Shown: positions 44,521-53,307 of the stretch, in pieces | Layout: each line of letters begins with the position of its first letter | Numbering within the stretch: position 1 is the stretch's first letter | Source: Sorangium aterium | GTDB lineage: Bacteria > Myxococcota_A > Polyangia > Polyangiales > Polyangiaceae | Direction of reading: 5' to 3' | DNA length: 64,000 nt | Assembly: GCF_028368935.1 (NCBI RefSeq) | Contig: NZ_JAQNDK010000005.1 | Coordinates: 1,304,501-1,368,500 of the forward strand | Made by a program: the position numbers and the translations under genes | The notes under the pieces: generated by a model | Database searches by the model: none | What the model saw: the letters and a program-made list of their open reading frames with translations, nothing else | What the model was told of the DNA's origin: nothing

Positions 44521-44958
44521 TTACTCAGCGCTCGCCGTCGCGGTGGCCGAAGGCGCCGCGCCCGCGAGCTCCTTCTTCGCTTGCTGCTTGGCGCGGAAGT
44601 CGGCGATGGCGCTCTTGATCGCGTCCTCGGCGAGGACCGAGCAATGGATCTTCACCGGAGGCAGGTGGAGCTCCTCGGCGATCATGCTGTTCTTGATCGT
44701 CTCGGCCTCGTCGATCGTCTTGCCCTTCAGCCACTCGGTGGCGAGCGACGACGACGCGATGGCCGACCCGCAGCCGAACGTCTTGAACTTCGCGTCCTCG
44801 ATGACGCCGCCCTCGCCGACCTTGATCTGCAAGCGCATGACGTCGCCGCAGGCCGGAGCGCCGACGAGCCCGGTGCCGACGTGCTCGTCATTCTTGTCGA
44901 GCGTGCCGACGTTCTGGGGGTTCTCGTAGTGCTCGATGACCTTATCGCTGTATGCCAT
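44521..44958 (-). CDS. iscU: Iron-sulfur scaffold IscU
   Basis: A 145-residue scaffold on which Fe-S clusters are built. The three ligand cysteines appear in APACGDVM, FGCGSAIASSS and KIHCSVL; the HscA-binding LPPVK motif precedes the last. N-terminal AYSDKVIEHYENPQNVG is standard. The C-terminal tail (last 20 residues) is Ala/Thr-rich and longer than in E. coli. It lies 72 bp downstream of iscS. Confidence 0.97.
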   Translation of the reverse strand: MAYSDKVIEHYENPQNVGTLDKNDEHVGTGLVGAPACGDVMRLQIKVGEGGVIEDAKFKTFGCGSAIASSSLATEWLKGKTIDEAETIKNSMIAEELHLPPVKIHCSVLAEDAIKSAIADFRAKQQAKKELAGAAPSATATASAE

Positions 44959-45030
44959 GGCTCTCTCCTCGACCGTTTCCTTTCGTCTCGAAATCTCGCT
45001 CTGTCGGGCCGGCGGCGCCCGCGCCGCTCG

Positions 45031-46254
45031 TCAGTGGGCCGCCCACTGCACGCTGTTCAGGTCGATCCCCTCTTTGTGCATCTCGTAGAGCGGCGACATG
45101 TCGCGCAGCTTGTTCACCTTCCGGATGACGAGGTCAGCCACGTAGTCGACCTCCTCCTCGGTGGTGAAGCGCCCGAGCCCGAACCGGATGGACGAGTGGG
45201 CGAGGTCGTCGCCGATGCCCATCGCGTGGAGGACGTAGGAGGGCTCCAGGCTGGCGCTCGTGCACGCCGAGCCGCTCGAGACCGCCACGTCCTTGATCGC
45301 CATCATCATGGCCTCGCCCTCGACGAAGCTGAACGACACGTTGAGGTTGCCCGGCAGCCGCCGATCGGGCGAGCCGTTCAGCTGGATGGCGTCGAGCTCC
45401 TTCCAGAGCCGGTTCCTGAGCCGCTCGCGCAGCGACAGGATGCGCGCCGACTCCGCCTCGCCCTCCTCGATGAGGATCTCGGCCGCCCTGGCGAACCCGA
45501 CGATGCCGGGCACGTTGAGCGTGCCGGACCGCATGCCGAACTCGTGGCCGCCGCCGTCCATCTGCGCGGTGATGCGGACGCGCGGCTTCGACCTGCGCAC
45601 GTACAGGCAGCCGATGCCCTTCGGGCCGTAGATCTTGTGGGCCGTCACCGACGCGAGGTCGACCCCCATCTGCTCGACGTTGAACGGGACCTTCCCGACC
45701 CCCTGCACCGCGTCGGAGTGGAGCAGGACGCCCTTCGATTTCGTGATCTTCCCGATCTCGGCGATGGGCTGGACCGTGCCGACCTCGTTGTTGGCCAGCA
45801 TGATGGAGACAAGGATCGTCTTGTCGGTGATCGCCCGGGCGACGTCGTCCGGGTCGACCATCCCGTACTTGTCGACCTTGAGGTAGGTGACCTCGTAGCC
45901 CTGCTTCTCGAGCCGCTTGCAGGTGTCGAGCACCGCCTTGTGCTCGATGACGCTCGTGATGATGTGGTTGCCCTTGTCCTTGTAGAACTCGGCGACCCCC
46001 TTGATGGCGATGTTGTCGCTCTCGGTCGCGCCGGAGGTGAAGACGATCTCCTTGGGGTTCGAGGCGCCGATGAACCTGGCGAGCGTCTCGCGCGCGTGGC
46101 CGACCGCCTCCTCGGCCGTCCAGCCGAAGACGTGGCTCCGGCTCGCGGCGTTGCCGAATTTGCCGTTGAAATACGGCAGCATGGCGTCGAGGACACGCTG
46201 ATCGACCGGCGTCGTCGCGTGGTAGTCCATGTAGATCGGAAGATGGATACCCAT
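45031..46254 (-). CDS. iscS: Cysteine desulfurase IscS
   Basis: A 407-residue PLP-dependent desulfurase that supplies sulfur to Isc[12 protein letters not shown] opens the protein, the PLP lysine is in [14 protein letters not shown] near residue 209 and the catalytic Cys is in [13 protein letters not shown] near 330. The C-terminal [17 protein letters not shown] tail that docks IscU is kept. It is preceded by the regulator gene with a 12-bp gap, so the two are co-transcribed. Confidence 0.97.
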   Translation of the reverse strand: MGIHLPIYMDYHATTPVDQRVLDAMLPYFNGKFGNAASRSHVFGWTAEEAVGHARETLARFIGASNPKEIVFTSGATESDNIAIKGVAEFYKDKGNHIITSVIEHKAVLDTCKRLEKQGYEVTYLKVDKYGMVDPDDVARAITDKTILVSIMLANNEVGTVQPIAEIGKITKSKGVLLHSDAVQGVGKVPFNVEQMGVDLASVTAHKIYGPKGIGCLYVRRSKPRVRITAQMDGGGHEFGMRSGTLNVPGIVGFARAAEILIEEGEAESARILSLRERLRNRLWKELDAIQLNGSPDRRLPGNLNVSFSFVEGEAMMMAIKDVAVSSGSACTSASLEPSYVLHAMGIGDDLAHSSIRFGLGRFTTEEEVDYVADLVIRKVNKLRDMSPLYEMHKEGIDLNSVQWAAH

Positions 46255-46266
46255 GGTGTTTCTCGC

Positions 46267-46884
46267 TCAGCGGTGATTCGAGCCGTGGCGGCAATGCCCA
46301 TTGCCGCGGATACCGGCGACGAGCTCGGGCTCGGCCGTGCTCTTGTCGTGGAGGTTACAGTTCGTGCAGGCGGCGACGAGCTCTGCCGGGTCGCACGTCT
46401 CGCAGGTGTCGAGGTAGGCGAGGCTCGCCACGAGCTCGTGCTCGAGGGTCTCGAGGTGCGCGATCTGCTCCCGCACCTCTTCGAGCTTCTGCTGGTAGAC
46501 GTGGCGGATCTGCGACATCGCCCCGGGGGCCGACGAGGACGACTCCCATGTCGAGACGATCTGCTGGATCTGGCTCAGCGACAGGCCGAGGTCGTGGAGC
46601 TTGCCGATCCACCGGACCCGGGTGAGGGCCGCGTGGTCGTAGAGCCGGTAGCGACCCTTGGAGCGGGCGTGCGGGATGAGCAGCCCGACCTCCTCGTAGT
46701 GGTGGATCGCCCGCACGGTCTTCCCTGTCGCCTTGGCGATGTCCCCCACCTGGAGCAGACGGTCTTCCTCCCCCTCGGCACCGTCAGGCGCCTCCGTTCT
46801 CGCGTCCGCCTTGGACGCGCTGGACACGAAGGGCCCGCCGATGCTTTGCTCGTGGGCAACGGGAAGGTGGTGGCGGGTCGTCAT
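46267..46884 (-). CDS. MerR-family regulator heading the isc operon
   Basis: A 205-residue MerR-type repressor/activator. After a 40-residue hydrophilic leader come the winged-helix motifs LLQVGDIAKATGKTVRAIHHYEEVGLL and RYRLYDHAALTRVRWIGKL, then a long dimerisation helix. The C-terminal part has five cysteines arranged as CETC, CTNC and GHCRH (about 160-198). It takes the place of the Rrf2-type IscR normally found here. Cysteines suggest Zn or Fe-S sensing, which is an inference. It is preceded by a dyad operator and a promoter and should control the whole operon and itself. Confidence 0.88.
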   Translation of the reverse strand: MTTRHHLPVAHEQSIGGPFVSSASKADARTEAPDGAEGEEDRLLQVGDIAKATGKTVRAIHHYEEVGLLIPHARSKGRYRLYDHAALTRVRWIGKLHDLGLSLSQIQQIVSTWESSSSAPGAMSQIRHVYQQKLEEVREQIAHLETLEHELVASLAYLDTCETCDPAELVAACTNCNLHDKSTAEPELVAGIRGNGHCRHGSNHR

Positions 46885-46895
46885 GGGGGAACCTT

Positions 46896-46919
46896 AACCC
46901 TTACGTACGCGTTAGGGTT
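46896..46919. promoter_or_regulatory. Dyad operator upstream of the MerR-isc operon
   Basis: Half-sites AACCCTTACG (46896-46905) and CGTTAGGGTT (46910-46919) form a dyad with one mismatch around TACG. The dyad ends 11 bp from the regulator's start codon and starts at the predicted transcription start. Placement fits autoregulation by the MerR protein. Confidence 0.6.
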
Positions 46920-46925
46920 GCGGAC

Positions 46926-46954
46926 CTTGTAGGGCGCCGCGCCAAGACTGTCAA
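46926..46954 (-). promoter_or_regulatory. Sigma-70-type promoter of the MerR-isc operon
   Basis: On the minus strand a perfect TTGACA (-35, complement at 46949-46954) is followed by 17 bp and TACAAG (-10, complement at 46926-46931). Transcription would start about 7 nt later, at the edge of the dyad operator. Confidence 0.6.
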
Positions 46955-47371
46955 CCGGGTTGTACGGGAGTCTGCGTGACATGGCGGAAGGAGGCGAAAT
47001 CGAGCGCCGCGTGACCTTCCGGAGGAGCATCCAGGGGGGCGCACCGCGGGACGCGGGTTTTGTCGCGCCGCGTCATGCGGGATGGTCCGGCTCAGGCCTG
47101 TCGCTCGGCGCCCGATAGGCGGCAGCGGTCGAGCGCTGCGCCGGGGGCCACGCAGCGGCCGCATCGGAGGCCGGCGGAGCGAGCTCCGCGTCATCGGCAT
47201 CACTCGCCCGGCGTCCGTCAGGCGCTGATGACGTCGCCGTCCGACTCTGCATGCGCTCGGATTTCCTTCTCGCGTGTCGCGCGCTCGCCGCGCGCGGCGA
47301 TGGCAGTCGAGTCCCCGGCTTGCTAAACAGCGACGCACATGTATGTTACTGCCCCTGACGATAGAGATGAG

Positions 47372-48478
47372 ATGACAGGCAAGAAACGAATTCTGTTCGT
47401 CGGCTCGTTCAATCCCCCTTCTGACGGCAGGATAGGTGGGCAGTACTTCGCTTGTCGCTCTCTGATCGAGAGCGATCTGAAGGATGACTTCGACTTCCTG
47501 CTGGTCGACTCCACCCTCGACAGCATCCAGGTCTCGTCGGTGTTCTCGAGGCTCCCCAAGATCGGATCGAGGGTGCTCCGGTGCGTCCGGGAGCTGCTGC
47601 TCTCCGAGGTGGACGCGGTCCTTTTGTTCTCGAGCTCGGGGTTGAGCTTCGTCGAGAAGGGATCCATCGGGCTTCTGGGCAAGATGCTCGGCAAGAAGGT
47701 CGTCATCTTCCCTCGATCGGGGCCCATCATCGACGACGTCGCCAGGAGCAGGCTGTACAGGTCGTACCTGGGCGCCGTCGTGAGCGCCTGCGATGCGCTG
47801 ATATGCCAGAGCGACTACTGGCGCAGCTTCTTCCTGGGCATGGTGCCCGAAGGGAACGGGGACAAGCTCGTCGTCATAGAGAACTGGCTGCCTGACTCCT
47901 GCTTTGGCGAGGGGGGGCAGAAGGCTTATCCCGGGGTCATGGACAGGCCGCTTCGGCTGCTCTACTTCAACCGGATCGAGAAGCGCAAGGGGATCTACGA
48001 CTTCCTCGAGGCCATGCTCCTCTTGCAGCGCGCGGGCGCCTGGGTCGAGGCCAAGATTTACGGGGACGGGAGCGAGCGCGAGAACGTGAAGCGGTTCATC
48101 GCCGAGAATCAGCTCAGGAACACCGAGTACGCGGGCTGGCTCGTCAGCGACAAGAAGGACGTGATCTCGTCGTTCGATCTGTGCCTGTTCACGTCGCACA
48201 GCGAGGGGTTCCCGAACGCGTTGCTGGAGGTGATGGCCCTCGGCGTCCCCGTCGTGTCCAGCAGGGTGGGTGCCGTGAATGACCTCATCGTTTCGGGGAA
48301 GAACGGCCTCCTGGTCGACGTCGGGAGCCCGGGCCAGATCGCGCAGGCGGTCCAGACCTTGCTCCGGGAGCCGGCGCTGCTGCAGGAGTTCTCGCGGCGC
48401 TCGGTCGAGCGGGTGCGGCAGGCCAACCGGCTCGATGATGCCATCACCAAGTTCAGGTCGCTCCTGTCAACGCTATGA
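47372..48478 (+). CDS. GT4 family glycosyltransferase
   Basis: A 368-residue GT-B glycosyltransferase of family 4. The N-terminal KRILFVGSFNPPSDGRIGG is the acceptor domain start; the donor domain has LLYFNRIEKRKGIYDFLEAM near 205 and the E-x7-E motif in HSEGFPNALLEVMALGVPVVSS near 285. It would add a sugar to a lipid-linked repeat unit. ATG 47372 behind GAGATGAG is favoured over ATG 47339. It overlaps the next gene (ATGA), so the acetyltransferase product is likely to act on the same glycan. Confidence 0.88.
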   Translation: MTGKKRILFVGSFNPPSDGRIGGQYFACRSLIESDLKDDFDFLLVDSTLDSIQVSSVFSRLPKIGSRVLRCVRELLLSEVDAVLLFSSSGLSFVEKGSIGLLGKMLGKKVVIFPRSGPIIDDVARSRLYRSYLGAVVSACDALICQSDYWRSFFLGMVPEGNGDKLVVIENWLPDSCFGEGGQKAYPGVMDRPLRLLYFNRIEKRKGIYDFLEAMLLLQRAGAWVEAKIYGDGSERENVKRFIAENQLRNTEYAGWLVSDKKDVISSFDLCLFTSHSEGFPNALLEVMALGVPVVSSRVGAVNDLIVSGKNGLLVDVGSPGQIAQAVQTLLREPALLQEFSRRSVERVRQANRLDDAITKFRSLLSTL

Positions 48479-48939
48479 AGAACCCTTCTGTGCTGCTCTA
48501 CCGGATGGGGAACTTCTTCTACCGGAACAAGCTGCGCTCCATCGCCACGGCCATCACCTGGCTGAACAGGCTCTTGTTCTCGGTGTTCATCCCGTCCTCG
48601 GCCACGATCGGCGCGAATTTCAGGCTTGGTTACTGGGGGCTGGGGGTGGTGATCCATGCGAGGGCGTCCATCGGCGACAACTGCCTCGTCAGCCAGAACG
48701 TCACGATAGGGAGGAACTTCGGCAGCCAGGGGGTCCCGCGGCTGGGCAACGACGTCTATGTCGGGGCGGGGAGCGCCATCTTTGGCGATATCTCCATCGG
48801 AGACAACGTGATCATCGGCGCCAACAGCGTCGTGAACAAGGACGTGCCGTCCAACTCCGTCGTCGCGGGGAATCCGTTCAGGATCATCGCGTCCGACAGG
48901 AAGCTCAAGTACTACGAGCTGGATGACCCGAACGCCTGA
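48475..48939 (+). CDS. Hexapeptide (CysE-like) acetyltransferase
   Basis: A 154-residue left-handed beta-helix protein related to serine acetyltransferase-type sugar O-acetyltransferases. Hexapeptide repeats run from IGANFRLG through IGDNCLVSQNVTIG to IGDNVIIGANSVV, and PSNSVVAGNPFRII is the usual end. An H in VVIHARASIG is the likely catalytic residue. Coupled by ATGA to the GT4 gene. It probably acetylates a sugar of the exopolysaccharide. Confidence 0.87.
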   Translation: MKNPSVLLYRMGNFFYRNKLRSIATAITWLNRLLFSVFIPSSATIGANFRLGYWGLGVVIHARASIGDNCLVSQNVTIGRNFGSQGVPRLGNDVYVGAGSAIFGDISIGDNVIIGANSVVNKDVPSNSVVAGNPFRIIASDRKLKYYELDDPNA

Positions 48940-48953
48940 TCCGCAGGATCAGG
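48935..48953. terminator. Hairpin at the end of the acetyltransferase gene
   Basis: CCTGATCC and GGATCAGG form an 8-bp perfect stem with a 3-nt loop; the stem contains the stop codon. A second small stem (GCCCC/GGGGC) follows a few bases later. No T run, so this is only a candidate 3' end. Confidence 0.4.
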
Positions 48954-49408
48954 TCAGCCCCACCGCGTGACGGGGCGCATCTCCAGGCGCGCCCGGTTCC
49001 CCCGGTTCCATGACGCGCGCGGCCCGTGCGGGCCTGCAAGCGGGCTCCCCGCGCTGCGGGGGCGGTGGAGGGCTCGCCGGGGCCACGCGCCTGCCTCGAG
49101 GAAGGCGCCTCCGCTTTCACGGCAGACCCCGCCACTGCCGAGGCCGGTAAACGACAATGTCACCAGGCCGAGGCCGACGCATCACGGTTCACACACGCAG
49201 GTAAAATTGTGTCGTGATACTGTAAAATTCGATCGTCAACGGAAAATTTGACACGCCAGCCGCAGACCAAAGCCTGCTCATGGGTTGTTCCGTGTGCTTA
49301 CTTGGGGTACTAGGTGCGCACCGACAACGGATTGTCCGCAATGGTGATGAGCTATGAATATCGCGCGCCGCGCCGCATCTTAGTGCGGGGCTTCCATAGG
49401 AGCGAGCG
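48940..49408. other. Spacer before the WecA-like gene
   Basis: A 469-bp non-coding region. The left part is GC-rich. The segment 49197-49260 is unusually AT-rich for this genome and carries GTAAAATT twice (about 20 bp apart) followed by a TTTGACA hexamer. It is a likely promoter or regulatory region of the polysaccharide operon, but I cannot define a -10. Confidence 0.45.
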
Positions 49409-50923
49409 ATGGTAAGTACGCTCACGGCGGTCATTCTGGCGCTGGTGTTGTCGTGGGCAGCGACGCCGCTCGTGCGCCGTTTGGCGGTGACTGTGGGGGC
49501 GGTGGACGAACCGACCGCGCGGCGCGTACACACGCGGTGTATCCCACGCCTGGGCGGGCTCGCGATCGTGGCGGGCTTCGTGCTGCCGCTGTTCATCCTG
49601 GCCGCGCTGGGGACGCAGATCGGGCTGAGGTGGTTCTCGCAGCACTCGCTGGTGGTGGGGCTGCTGGCTGGAGGGCTGGGGATCGCCGCGGTCGGCGCCT
49701 GGGACGACACGAAGGGAATGCGTGCGCGGCACAAGCTGGCCGCGCAGGTCCTCGTCGCATCGATCGCCTGGGCCTTCGGGCTCCGCCTCGAGTGCGTGAC
49801 GCTGCCGTACTTCGGACACGTATCGTTCTGGCCGCTCTCGTTCCTGGTGACGATTCCGTGGTTCGTCGCGATCATCAACGCGGTCAACCTGATCGACGGG
49901 CTCGACGGGCTCGCGGCGGGTGTCGGCTTCTTCGCCTGCGTCGCGAACTTCATCACCGCGTACCTCGGCGGCTACCCCGGCAATATGGTGATCTGCCTGC
50001 TCGCGGCGACGCTCGCGGGCGCGATCGTGGGGTTCCTGTTTCACAACTTTCACCCCGCGACGATCTTCATGGGCGACACCGGGAGCATGTTCCTCGGGTT
50101 CATGCTGGCCGCGATCCCTCTCTTCGGGGTGGGCACGCACAAGGGCGGCACCGCGCTCGCCGTCATGGTGCCGCTTCTCGCGCTGGGCCTGCCGATCTTC
50201 GACATGATCTCGGCGATGGTGCGGCGCTATGTCGCTCGCCGGCCGATCTTCTCCGCCGATCGTTCGCATATTCACCACAAGCTGCTCGACAAGGGCCACT
50301 CGCATCGCAGCGCGGTGCTGATCCTGTATGGGCTCAGCCTGCTGTTCACCGTGGTCGCGCTGGTCGCGTATGTCGGTCGCTCGCTCGAGATCGGGTTCGC
50401 CCTCGTCGCCTGCAGCGTGGTGCTCTTCATCGTGGTGCGCACGGCAGGCTCGCTCCCGCTCTTCGGGGCGCAGCCGCAGGACGCCCGGCGCGCGCGCGAG
50501 GCCACCGTGGAGGCGCTGCGCCGCGCTGTGCCGTGGGCGCTCATGGAGATCGAGGCCGCGAGCGGCGTGGAAAAGCTGCGTCCGGTGCTCGAGCGCTTTG
50601 CCGAGGAGGCGAAGCTCGTCGCGCTCGAGGTGAGCTCCGCAGGCGCGAACGGCAGCGCGCGCGTGAAGCCCTGGAACTGGGCGCAGGATACGGCGACGCC
50701 GCAGCAGCTCCGGGAGGCGGTGGTCGCGGTGTTCCCGATCCAGCTCGAGGGCGAGACCGTCGAGCTGCGGTTCCGCTGGGACAGCGAAGAGTGCGCGGTC
50801 AGTCCGCAGGCCGACATGCTGCTGCAGCTGGTCGTGGACTCCGCAGAGCGCCTGTTGCTGCGCCGGCCGCCGCCGCCGCGCGCGCGGGATTCGCGCCCGC
50901 AGGGGCGCTTCTCGGTGGTGTGA
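49409..50923 (+). CDS. WecA/TagO-like polyprenyl-phosphate sugar-1-phosphate transferase
   Basis: A 504-residue integral membrane enzyme of the MraY/WecA family, which transfers a sugar-1-phosphate (usually GlcNAc) to undecaprenyl phosphate to start a glycan. About 11 helices; DEPTARRVHTRCIPRLGG, GAWDDTKG, NAVNLIDGLDGLAAG and FMGDTGSMFLGF contain the Mg/UDP-binding Asp residues, and RSHIHHKLL is the HIHH motif. After residue 355 a 150-residue soluble domain follows that WecA lacks, with VFPIQLEGETVELRF. It initiates the locus' lipid-linked repeat unit; ATG 49409 follows GGAGCGAG. Confidence 0.92.
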   Translation: MVSTLTAVILALVLSWAATPLVRRLAVTVGAVDEPTARRVHTRCIPRLGGLAIVAGFVLPLFILAALGTQIGLRWFSQHSLVVGLLAGGLGIAAVGAWDDTKGMRARHKLAAQVLVASIAWAFGLRLECVTLPYFGHVSFWPLSFLVTIPWFVAIINAVNLIDGLDGLAAGVGFFACVANFITAYLGGYPGNMVICLLAATLAGAIVGFLFHNFHPATIFMGDTGSMFLGFMLAAIPLFGVGTHKGGTALAVMVPLLALGLPIFDMISAMVRRYVARRPIFSADRSHIHHKLLDKGHSHRSAVLILYGLSLLFTVVALVAYVGRSLEIGFALVACSVVLFIVVRTAGSLPLFGAQPQDARRAREATVEALRRAVPWALMEIEAASGVEKLRPVLERFAEEAKLVALEVSSAGANGSARVKPWNWAQDTATPQQLREAVVAVFPIQLEGETVELRFRWDSEECAVSPQADMLLQLVVDSAERLLLRRPPPPRARDSRPQGRFSVV

Positions 50924-50979
50924 GAGGCATCCATCCCCCGCTGATTTGTTCGTGCCGCCGGACTGACTGAGGAGACATC

Positions 50980-51726
50980 GTGGACATTGCCCGCAGCATC
51001 GTTGGTCTCAACAGCAAGACGAACGAGCTCTATTATCGTGTCAGCGATCATGCGCATTACTGGAAGGTCTACCAGGGCATCGTGGACGAGGCGGTCGCGT
51101 CGGCGACGGACATCATCCACCTCGGCTGCGGGCCGCTGTGGTTCGGCAAGGTCGCGACGGTGCCGCTCGACGGCAAGACCATCTACGCGGTCGATCCGGA
51201 CGAGGAGGCGCTCGCGCGCAACCCGGCGGAGAAGCATATCTGCGCCTACGGCGAGTCGATCCCGCTGCCGGACGGCTGCGCGGACGTGATCGCCGCAGAC
51301 CACCTGCTCGAGCACCTCGAGAGGCCCGAGGCGGTGCTGCGAGAGGCGCACCGCCTGCTGCGGCCGGGAGGGCGGTTCGTCTTCACGGCGCCGAACCTCC
51401 TCTCCTATTCGGGGCTCGCGACGCACCTCACGCCGCACTGGTTTCATACGCTCTACGTCGGGCTGCTGCGTGGGACGAGCGGCAGCGGCAATTCCAAGCC
51501 GTACCCGACGTACTTCCGCATGAACACGGTCTGGGCCGTGAACCGCCTCGCGAAGGCCGCGGGCTTCCGCGTCGACAAGCTCGCTACCGGGGTCGATCAC
51601 CCGACGTATACGGTGTTGATTCCCGGGCTCCACCAGGCTGCGGTGGCGCTGCACCTCGTGCTCGACAAGGTCGAGGCGCTCGCGCCCTTCCGCATCACGC
51701 TCACAGGCAGCCTCGTGCGCGAGTAG
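50980..51726 (+). CDS. SAM-dependent methyltransferase (class I)
   Basis: A 248-residue protein with a class I Rossmann methyltransferase core. Motif I is IIHLGCGPLW near residue 46, the acidic loop is IYAVDPDEEAL and the post-I motifs are LPDGCADVIAADHLLEHL and LLRPGGRFVFTAPNLL. It lies behind the WecA-like gene; GTG 50980 has a GAGGAGAC ribosome-binding site. In this locus it may methylate a glycan sugar or a lipid intermediate. It is the last plus-strand gene before a block of minus-strand genes. Confidence 0.88.
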   Translation: MDIARSIVGLNSKTNELYYRVSDHAHYWKVYQGIVDEAVASATDIIHLGCGPLWFGKVATVPLDGKTIYAVDPDEEALARNPAEKHICAYGESIPLPDGCADVIAADHLLEHLERPEAVLREAHRLLRPGGRFVFTAPNLLSYSGLATHLTPHWFHTLYVGLLRGTSGSGNSKPYPTYFRMNTVWAVNRLAKAAGFRVDKLATGVDHPTYTVLIPGLHQAAVALHLVLDKVEALAPFRITLTGSLVRE

Positions 51727-51750
51727 CGCACGAACCTGCACCCCGCTCTA

Positions 51751-53307
51751 CTAGAAGCGGAGGCGGAAGCCGCCACGCCAGGCGCCGTGCACGTCGCCGC
51801 GCCCGGAGAACACCGTGGCTGCCTGGGGTTTACGGAAGCAGGGATGCCATACGCCCGAGCTCCGCTCCGGCGCGAGCTGGATGCCCTCGACCTCGATGGA
51901 CTGGCGCCGCACGGCGGCCTCGTCGAGCCTGAGCCGGGAGCACGCGCTCGTCCTGCCGCCGAGGATGTCGTCGAGGACCACGAGCTCCCGCGCGGACAGC
52001 TCCAGCCTCCGGCGATGTCGTGGGGCTCCAGGGAGGGCTCGATACCCGTCGTGCTCGGCCTCCACGGCGACGTGCGCCGGGGCGCGTTCGAGCTTGCGCA
52101 CCTCCGCGCGCGCCCGGCGGCCGACGCGGAAGGCGCTCCACACCTCGCTCGAATCCACGTCGCCGAGCTCCACGGTGTTGTGGGCGCGTGTGGAGCGGGT
52201 GGTCTGACGGTCGCCGTCGGCCTTGTAGCTAGAGACCCCGTAGTCGACGACAGCGCGCTCTCCGCCGAGCCATAGCTCGAAGGTGAGGGCGTCCGCGTGC
52301 ACGTGCCCGGGCTGATAGGGGGCACCATCCATCCCCGCGTCGAGCGCGAGCCAGGCCCGGTCGCCGAGCTGCAGGATCACCCAGCCGGTGTCTGCCAGGT
52401 GGTCGAACGACGGCGCGTCGTCCGGCGGCGTGCCGGGGGCCCCCCGCTCGCCGCCGGAGGCACTGTCCGGCATGAAGAGGCCGAGGTCCGCGCCAAGGGC
52501 GAGGACCTGGTCGAGCTCGGGCGCGGCGTCGAGCGATGCATCGTTGAAGAGGGGGTACGAGCCGTCCGGCGCGCGCACGGCTGCAGCCCACCCGAGGGCC
52601 CTCTCCGCCGTCGTCCGCCAGCTCTCGGGCACCTCGCGCCCGGCCGCTCGCGCAAGCTCGATGGCCTCGAGCAGCCCGGCCGTCAGCGCGAGGTGGTACG
52701 ACGCGGAGAGCTCGAAATGACCGCCGTCCGCGAGGAACTGCTCCGGCAGCTGCCAGGCCAGGATCGCCGAGCCGAGCCGCCACCACGCCTCGGCCTCGGG
52801 CCCCTGGGCCACCGCGCCGCCGCAGACGAGCCCGATCGCGTTTTCGAGGAGGTGATTGGCAAGCAGGTGCAGCTCGAGGCCGAGCGCGACGGCCCGACAT
52901 GCGCGCGCCAGCTCTGCAGAGAGCCCGGGGCGGCCGAGGCGCGCCGCCACCGCGAGCCGGCGGGCGCGCACCGACGCGGGAAACGGGTGCGACGCGATCG
53001 GGTCGTCCCACGCGCTCGGGGCAGGGAGGGTCGGCTCGGCCCCGAGCTCATAGCCGTAGGCGCGCTCGTAGGCGTGCAGCAGCGACCCCTCGGGAATGGC
53101 AGCCAGCCGCGCGCGCCCGCGCTCCTTCTCCGCGTCGGCGAAGGCCGCGAACCGCGGGCGCGACGCGGCAAAGCCCGGCCGGACGCGCGGCGCCAGGATC
53201 GCGCTCGGCCCCCCGCCGAGCGCGCGATGGCCAAGGGCGACAGGGCGGGCGAGCACCTGCAGCGGATGGAGCTGGACGAGGGTGCGGGCGATCCGCGGGA
53301 CGTTCAT
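51751..53307 (-). CDS. Heparinase II/III-like polysaccharide lyase
   Basis: A 518-residue protein with an alpha-helical N-terminal toroid (about 1-300) and a beta-rich heparinase II/III domain. Key parts are NHLLENAIGLVCGG near 155, GHFELSASYHLAL near 205, PGHVHADALTFELWLGGE near 335 (catalytic His region) and TRSTRAHNTVELGD near 375. Such enzymes cleave uronate-containing polysaccharides by beta-elimination. No signal peptide is obvious, which is odd for a lyase working outside. Its start overlaps the preceding GT4 stop (ATGA). It may trim or edit the polysaccharide made here. Confidence 0.85.
   Translation of the reverse strand: MNVPRIARTLVQLHPLQVLARPVALGHRALGGGPSAILAPRVRPGFAASRPRFAAFADAEKERGRARLAAIPEGSLLHAYERAYGYELGAEPTLPAPSAWDDPIASHPFPASVRARRLAVAARLGRPGLSAELARACRAVALGLELHLLANHLLENAIGLVCGGAVAQGPEAEAWWRLGSAILAWQLPEQFLADGGHFELSASYHLALTAGLLEAIELARAAGREVPESWRTTAERALGWAAAVRAPDGSYPLFNDASLDAAPELDQVLALGADLGLFMPDSASGGERGAPGTPPDDAPSFDHLADTGWVILQLGDRAWLALDAGMDGAPYQPGHVHADALTFELWLGGERAVVDYGVSSYKADGDRQTTRSTRAHNTVELGDVDSSEVWSAFRVGRRARAEVRKLERAPAHVAVEAEHDGYRALPGAPRHRRRLELSARELVVLDDILGGRTSACSRLRLDEAAVRRQSIEVEGIQLAPERSSGVWHPCFRKPQAATVFSGRGDVHGAWRGGFRLRF

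Larger units (their letters stand above)
46885..47371. other. Divergent spacer between isc operon and polysaccharide locus
   Basis: A 487-bp gap. The left 70 bp contain the operator and promoter of the MerR gene. The remainder is GC-rich and shows no gene; an ATG at 47339 is in frame with the glycosyltransferase start at 47372 but has no ribosome-binding site. Confidence 0.5.

Noticed and set aside
47060-47326. Small plus-strand frame upstream of the GT4 gene
   Set aside because: Arg/Ser/Ala-rich translation with no ribosome-binding site and no recognisable features.
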